A stretch of DNA of 10,540 nt from SZUA-252 sp035716005 (lineage in GTDB: Bacteria > Eisenbacteria > RBG-16-71-46 > SZUA-252). Positions within the stretch are counted from its first letter, which is position 1. Each line of letters begins with the position of its first letter. Shown here piece by piece: positions 7,180 to 10,540 of the stretch. The notes below the pieces were generated by a model. It had not been told where the DNA came from, did no database searches, and saw nothing but the letters and a program-made list of their open reading frames with translations. The stretch covers positions 1 to 10,540 of the forward strand of contig DASTKG010000087.1 of assembly GCA_035716005.1 (NCBI GenBank), written 5' to 3'. Position numbers and translations under genes: made by a program.

Positions 7180-8350
7180 CCGCTTCGTCTCTCGGACGCA
7201 GGTGCTCCAGCGTCCGCTTCACCGCCGGGAAGATCTGCTCGAAGGCCGCGATGACCCTGGGGTCGAAATGGGTCCCCGCGTTCCGCTTCAATTCCGCCAG
7301 CGCCGCCTGCTCCTCCAGCGCCTTCCGGTAAGGACGGTCCGACGTCATCGCGTCGAAGGCGTCCGCCACCGCCATGATCCTCGCCTCGATCGGAATCGCC
7401 TCCCCCTTCAAGCCGTCGGGGTATCCCGTGCCGTCGAAGTGCTCGTGGTGGGAACGGACGCCCGGGAGGAGCGGGTGGAGGAGCGCGATGGGACGCAGGA
7501 TGCTCTCGCCGATCTGGGGATGGAGGTCCATCTTCTCCTTCTCCCCCTGGCTCAGCCGCTCCCGCTTGTGGAGGATGCCCTCGTCCACCGCGATCTTCCC
7601 GATGTCGTGGACCAGGCAGGAGCGATGGATCACGTCGAGCGTCTCGGCCGGCAGCCCGAGCTGCTTTCCGATCGCCTCGCTGTAGGCCGCCACGCGCACC
7701 GAGTGGCCCTCGGTGTAGGGATCCTTCGCTTCGATCGCCATCGTGAGGGAGACGATGACGCTCATGAAGAGATCCTCGAGCTTCGAGCGCTGCTCGTCCT
7801 CGAGGATCGCCACGCCGGCGAGCGTCGCCAGCGAACGGAGTCCCGCCGCGTGCTCGGCGCCGAAACGGAACGCGGTCGAGTGGTTGAGGAGGAGCGCCCC
7901 GATCGACTCGCCGTGGGCGCGGATCGGCGCCAGAGCCCCGCCGTTCATCCCCGCCGCGAAGAGGAACTCGCGCGCCCAGGGCGTCCGCTGCCGGCGGTGG
8001 AAGAGAATCGCGTCGTCGCGGCGAAGCACCTCGTCGAGGAGCGCGCAGGTGGGGCCGCTCAGCGCGAAGCCGTTCCACTCGTGGAGCACGCCCGTGACGT
8101 GCCGGAAGACGTACTCGCCGGGGCGGACGCGCACGAGGATGGCGACGCCCTCCGGGCCGAGGAGACGCTCCACCCCCTCCGCGACGTGGCGGAGGGAGGA
8201 ACTCCCCTCGTGGAACGGCTCGAGCGATCGCGCCACGTCGTTCAGACCGCGGAGGAGGTCGAGCGCGCTCGGGAGCGACCGCAGCGGCTGCGCGGCCGTG
8301 ACGGCTGAAGGGGCGAGGGCCTGCCTGGTGCGCTTCGTCTCGGTTGCCAT
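7163..8350 (-). CDS. GAF and HD-GYP domain protein, probable cyclic-di-GMP phosphodiesterase
   Basis: With the start at 8350 (MATETKRT) the product has 395 residues. Residues about 30-195 form a GAF-like sensory domain. A short helical linker (SKLEDLFMSVIVSLTMAIEA) leads into the HD-GYP domain, with H216 in EGHSVRVA, the HD pair H248-D249 in LVHDIGKIA, and H301-H302-E303 in HHEHFDGTGYPDGL, which is the GYP signature. HD-GYP proteins hydrolyse cyclic-di-GMP, via pGpG to GMP; some act on cGAMP. The metal-ligand motifs are intact. No signal peptide or membrane segment is seen, so it is cytoplasmic. The start is uncertain: an in-frame ATG at 8434 (MEGNPRR, 423 residues) sits just after a G-run, and another at 8476 has no good ribosome-binding site; GAGAGG close before 8350 is also weak. 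The gene converges on the RsbW-like gene. Confidence 0.9.
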   Translation of the reverse strand: MATETKRTRQALAPSAVTAAQPLRSLPSALDLLRGLNDVARSLEPFHEGSSSLRHVAEGVERLLGPEGVAILVRVRPGEYVFRHVTGVLHEWNGFALSGPTCALLDEVLRRDDAILFHRRQRTPWAREFLFAAGMNGGALAPIRAHGESIGALLLNHSTAFRFGAEHAAGLRSLATLAGVAILEDEQRSKLEDLFMSVIVSLTMAIEAKDPYTEGHSVRVAAYSEAIGKQLGLPAETLDVIHRSCLVHDIGKIAVDEGILHKRERLSQGEKEKMDLHPQIGESILRPIALLHPLLPGVRSHHEHFDGTGYPDGLKGEAIPIEARIMAVADAFDAMTSDRPYRKALEEQAALAELKRNAGTHFDPRVIAAFEQIFPAVKRTLEHLRPRDEAVSPSR

Positions 8351-8543
8351 GGCCTCTCGAAGGGGCGGGGTAACTCCGCCCGCGCCGGGGGTTTCGTCGA
8401 ATGCGTAGGGAACGCGGCGGGGGTTCCCCTCCATGTCCCCCCTGCTGTTCGATTCTTCGGCAGAGGGGCCCGGCATGTTTAGCCGGTGGGCGCGACGCCT
8501 CGCGGGCGGGCGCCGGACCGTCGGGGGCCGCGCCCGGGAGGGA
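8351..8543. other. Gap between the HD-GYP gene and the ccdA-like gene
   Basis: This 193-bp stretch separates two minus-strand genes. It must hold the promoter of the HD-GYP gene if that gene is not transcribed with ccdA. I see no convincing -35/-10 pair and no clear hairpin followed by a T-run. About 84 bp of it (8351-8434) becomes coding if the upstream ATG is the true start. Confidence 0.4.
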
Positions 8544-9284
8544 TCAGCCGAGCGCGGGGAGGAAGCGCGAGAGGAAGGAGACGAAGTAGCGGAAGAGGTT
8601 CGTGACGAGCGCGATTCCGAAGACGATGAGGATCACGCCGCTCACGACCTCGATCGTCCGGAGCGAGCCGCGCAGCTTCTTCGACGCCGCGAGAAACGAG
8701 TTCATCCCGAGCGACGCGAGGAAGAACGGCACGCCGAGCCCGAGCGAGTAGACGCTGAGGAGAAGAATGCCGGTCCCCGCGTTCTCGGCGGTGCTGGCGT
8801 AGAGCAGGATGGAGGCGAGGATCGGGCCGATGCAGGGCGTCCATCCCGCGGCGAACGTGATTCCCACGAGCACCGATCCGAAGAGCCCCAGGGGCTTCGA
8901 GGTCATCCGGAACTTCGCCTCGCGCGAGAGCGCCGCGATTTTCAAGACCCCCGTGAGATAGAGCCCGAAGAGGATGATGAGGACGCCGCCGACCTGGCGG
9001 AGGAGGTCCTGGTACTCGCGGAGGAACTTCCCCGCCGCGGTCGCCGTGGCTCCGAGCGCGATGAAGACCAGCGAGAAGCCGAGGATGAAGGCGAGCGAGT
9101 GGAGGATGGTGAGCCGGCGGATGCGGCCGGTCTTGTCCTCGGCCGTCAGCTCGTCGAACGACACCCCCGTGATGAAGGTGACGTAGGAGGGCACGAGCGG
9201 GAGGACGCAGGGCGACGCGAACGACACGAGGCCCGCGGCGAACGCCGCGAAGAGGGAAACCTGACTCGCCTGGGTTTCGAACAT
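8544..9284 (-). CDS. ccdA: CcdA/DsbD-type transmembrane thiol-disulfide electron carrier
   Basis: A 246-residue polytopic membrane protein with about six transmembrane segments. The redox cysteine pair of the family is present: C26 in SFASPCVLPLVPSY and C151 in AAGWTPCIGPIL, each beside the conserved prolines. CcdA passes electrons from cytoplasmic thioredoxin across the inner membrane to periplasmic thioredoxin-like proteins for cytochrome c maturation or reduction of periplasmic disulfides. The length fits stand-alone CcdA; it has neither the N- nor C-terminal periplasmic domains of full DsbD. The start ATG at 9284 is separated by 1 bp from the tlpA-like stop, so translation is probably coupled, and no Shine-Dalgarno is visible on the minus strand. 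The adjacent lipoprotein thioredoxin is the likely electron acceptor. No cytochrome c biogenesis genes are nearby, so the final target is unknown. Confidence 0.94.
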   Translation of the reverse strand: MFETQASQVSLFAAFAAGLVSFASPCVLPLVPSYVTFITGVSFDELTAEDKTGRIRRLTILHSLAFILGFSLVFIALGATATAAGKFLREYQDLLRQVGGVLIILFGLYLTGVLKIAALSREAKFRMTSKPLGLFGSVLVGITFAAGWTPCIGPILASILLYASTAENAGTGILLLSVYSLGLGVPFFLASLGMNSFLAASKKLRGSLRTIEVVSGVILIVFGIALVTNLFRYFVSFLSRFLPALG

Positions 9285-9285
9285 C

Positions 9286-9861
9286 TCAGGAGGTCGCCGC
9301 GAGGAGGGGCGCGATCGTCTGCTCGAAGACCTCGGGCGGCGTGAAGCCGACGAAGCGCTTCACGATCTTCCCCGTGCGGTCGATGACGAACGTCGTGGGG
9401 ATCGAGTTGACGCCGCCGTACGCCTTCGCCACGTCGTCGTTTCCGATCAGCATCGGGTAGTTGACGTTGTGCTCCTCGGCGAAGGGTGCCACGTCCTTCG
9501 CGCCGCCGGCGTCGAGCGAGAGCCCGACGATGACGAGGCCCTGGTCGCGGTACTTCGACTGAAGCTGCACGAAGTGGGGAATCTCCTCACGGCACGGCGG
9601 GCACCACGTCGCCCAGAAATCGAGGATGACGACCTTGCCGGCGAACTCCTGGTTCGAGACCATCTTGCCGGTGAGGTCCGCCAGTTCATACCCCGGAGCC
9701 TGCGTTCCGGGTTCACCGTTTCCGCCGGCCGCCGGGGCGCCGCCCGACGTCTCCCCGGCGTCCTTCTGGGCGCCCCCGCCGCAGCCGACCAGGGAAAGGG
9801 CGAGGAACAGGACGAGCGCGAAGGTCGCGTTCGAGCGGGAACGGAGGCTTGTATGGCGCAT
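9286..9861 (-). CDS. TlpA/ResA-like lipoprotein thioredoxin (periplasmic disulfide reductase)
   Basis: A 191-residue protein with a lipoprotein signal: Arg-rich start, hydrophobic stretch FALVLFLALSL, and lipobox LVGC with C27 as the lipidated cysteine. A flexible Gly/Ala/Pro-rich linker (about 28-53) precedes a thioredoxin fold of the AhpC/TSA-Redoxin type: FWATWCPPC holds the active site (C87, C90), and SIPTTFVID has the cis-proline P155. TlpA, ResA and similar proteins reduce disulfides in apocytochromes or other periplasmic proteins and are recharged by CcdA, encoded 1 bp downstream. The residue after the lipid Cys is Gly, so nothing marks it for inner-membrane retention by the Asp+2 rule of enterics. 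AGGAG on the minus strand, 11 nt before the ATG, is a reasonable ribosome-binding site. Substrate not identifiable. Confidence 0.94.
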   Translation of the reverse strand: MRHTSLRSRSNATFALVLFLALSLVGCGGGAQKDAGETSGGAPAAGGNGEPGTQAPGYELADLTGKMVSNQEFAGKVVILDFWATWCPPCREEIPHFVQLQSKYRDQGLVIVGLSLDAGGAKDVAPFAEEHNVNYPMLIGNDDVAKAYGGVNSIPTTFVIDRTGKIVKRFVGFTPPEVFEQTIAPLLAATS

Positions 9862-10016
9862 GGGCTTGGAGGCTCCTGAGGTCCGGGTTCCGGGGTTCGA
9901 GCGCGGGCGCGAAATCGGGCGCGGCCGACGGTGACCCGAAAACAGTACCGACCGCCGGGAGGGGGCGTCAAGGGATCCTCCCGGAGCACCGGCGCCCGCG
10001 GGGAGCGGAACGAATC
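9862..10016. other. Upstream region of the tlpA-ccdA pair
   Basis: This non-coding stretch lies between the terminator-like repeats after glnA and the tlpA-like start. It should carry the promoter for the minus-strand tlpA-ccdA pair. AGGAG at 9873-9877 (minus strand) is the likely ribosome-binding site. A short T-rich patch (about 9940-9947 on the minus strand, CTGTTTTC) is the only AT-rich spot, and no confident -35/-10 pair was found. Confidence 0.4.
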
Positions 10017-10052
10017 GGGCCCGGCTCCACGCGATACGCTGGAACCGGGCCC
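10017..10052 (-). terminator. Strong hairpin downstream of glnA, probable terminator
   Basis: Inverted repeat with 13-nt arms: GGGCCCGGCTCCA (10017-10029) and TGGAACCGGGCCC (10040-10052), around a 10-nt loop. The one mismatch on the plus strand becomes a G-U pair in a minus-strand transcript, which suggests the glnA RNA is the relevant one. The loop can add a small GCG/CGC stem. The tail after the stem is only mildly U-rich (GAUUCGUUCC), so it is a weak intrinsic terminator by E. coli rules, but could be adequate in a GC-rich genome or act as an RNA 3'-end stabiliser. Confidence 0.6.
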
Positions 10053-10077
10053 ATCGTGACCGGCGAAGACGAAGGAA

Positions 10078-10095
10078 GCGCCGGCGCGCCGGCGC
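10078..10095 (-). terminator. 18-bp perfect palindrome just after the glnA stop
   Basis: GCGCCGGCGCGCCGGCGC is a perfect inverted repeat lying 7 bp beyond the glnA stop codon. As RNA it can form a 7-bp all-GC stem with a CGCG loop. On the minus strand it is followed by TTCCTTCGTCTTC, a pyrimidine-rich tail. It probably works with the second hairpin about 25 bp further on as a tandem terminator. A palindromic protein-binding site is a less likely alternative. Confidence 0.5.
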
Positions 10096-10102
10096 CTTGG
10101 AA

Positions 10103-10540
10103 CTAGAGAATGGGGTAGTACGCGTCCAGCTCGTAGTCGGTGACCTGCGTGCGGTAGTTGTCCCACTCGATCCGCTTGTTCTCGACGAACTTCTCGAAGA
10201 CGTGCTCGCCGAACGTGTCGCGGACGAGCTTCGACTTCTCGAGCGCGTCGACGGCTTCGCTGAGGCTGCCGGGGAGCGACTCGATGCCGTGCTTCTTACG
10301 CTCCTGGGCGTTCATCTCGTAGATGTCCTCCTCGACGGCCGGACGGAGCGCGTAGCCCTCCTCGATGCCGCGGAGTCCCGCCGCGAGCATCACCGCGAAC
10401 GCGAGGTAGGGATTGCAGGCGGGGTCGGGGCAGCGAAGCTCGATGCGCGTCGCCTTCTCCTTCCCGGGCTTGTAGATCGGAATCCGGATGAGGGCCGAAC
10501 GGTTCCGCTGCGCCCACGCGACGTAAACCGGCGCCTCGAA
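10103..10540 (-). CDS. glnA: Glutamine synthetase class I, C-terminal part, 5' end outside the window
   Basis: The frame is open to the right edge; 145 residues are visible. The enzyme makes glutamine from glutamate, ammonia and ATP in the cytoplasm as a dodecamer. The block WAQRNRSALIRIP holds the conserved Arg of the active site, and CNPYLAFAMMLAAGLRGI is the typical late-catalytic-domain block. KHGIESLPGSLSEAVDALE and the ending ELDAYYPIL fit class I enzymes. A Tyr occurs in EDIYEMNAQER at the position of the adenylylated Tyr of enteric enzymes (NLYDLPPE), but the surrounding residues differ, so adenylylation cannot be claimed. The end is followed by two palindromes likely to stop transcription. 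No nitrogen-regulatory gene is in view. Confidence 0.95.
   Translation of the reverse strand, partial: FEAPVYVAWAQRNRSALIRIPIYKPGKEKATRIELRCPDPACNPYLAFAVMLAAGLRGIEEGYALRPAVEEDIYEMNAQERKKHGIESLPGSLSEAVDALEKSKLVRDTFGEHVFEKFVENKRIEWDNYRTQVTDYELDAYYPIL

Noticed and set aside
7193..7216. Hairpin CGGACGC/GCGTCCG just after the RsbW-like gene, as a terminator
   Set aside because: The 7-bp stem with a 10-nt loop lies inside the HD-GYP coding region and has no T-run after it, so chance is as likely.
9288..9293. AGGAGG motif on the plus strand near the tlpA-ccdA junction
   Set aside because: Both genes here are on the minus strand, where it reads CCTCCT; no plus-strand gene with a real product follows.
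8433..9344. A 303-codon plus-strand open frame opposite ccdA
   Set aside because: It is an Arg/Glu/Asp-rich antisense shadow, whereas the minus strand encodes a clear CcdA protein with both redox cysteines.

Overview
This is a very GC-rich window with strong G/C preference at third codon positions and short intergenic gaps. The organism is a diderm bacterium: one product looks like an outer-membrane beta-barrel protein and another is a lipoprotein thioredoxin. The gene mix (a short-type alpha-glucan phosphorylase, a barrel-fused SppA protease, a SpoIIE-type phosphatase with a membrane sensor, and an HD-GYP protein) suits a free-living or uncultured high-GC phylum such as Eisenbacteria, Acidobacteria, Gemmatimonadota or a deltaproteobacterial lineage. 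The sequence alone does not settle which. No mobile element, CRISPR array, tRNA or rRNA gene was seen.

Left half, plus strand (about 2-7179): five genes run in one direction with almost no spacing. They are the 3' end of an alpha-glucan phosphorylase, a TerC-family membrane protein, an 880-residue S49 protease of the SppA type with an N-terminal beta-barrel-like domain, a membrane-bound GAF plus SpoIIE/RsbU-type PP2C phosphatase, and a small RsbW-type HATPase kinase. The gaps are 17 bp, an ATGA overlap, 0 bp and 16 bp, so they are probably one transcription unit. The last two genes are two components of a partner-switching system. The STAS antagonist and the final target are not in the window.

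Right half, minus strand (7163-10540): reading leftwards from the right edge, there is the C-terminal part of a class I glutamine synthetase followed by two strong inverted repeats that look like a terminator region. Next is a TlpA-like lipoprotein thioredoxin and a CcdA-type membrane electron carrier, 1 bp apart, which form a periplasmic thiol-reduction pair. A GAF plus HD-GYP protein comes last. It meets the plus-strand operon tail to tail with a 17-bp coding overlap.

Together the window holds housekeeping metabolism (glycogen breakdown, nitrogen assimilation), envelope maintenance (TerC, SppA, TlpA/CcdA) and signal transduction (partner switching, probable cyclic-di-GMP hydrolysis). The most distinctive items are the barrel-SppA fusion and its tight linkage to a partner-switching phosphatase/kinase pair.
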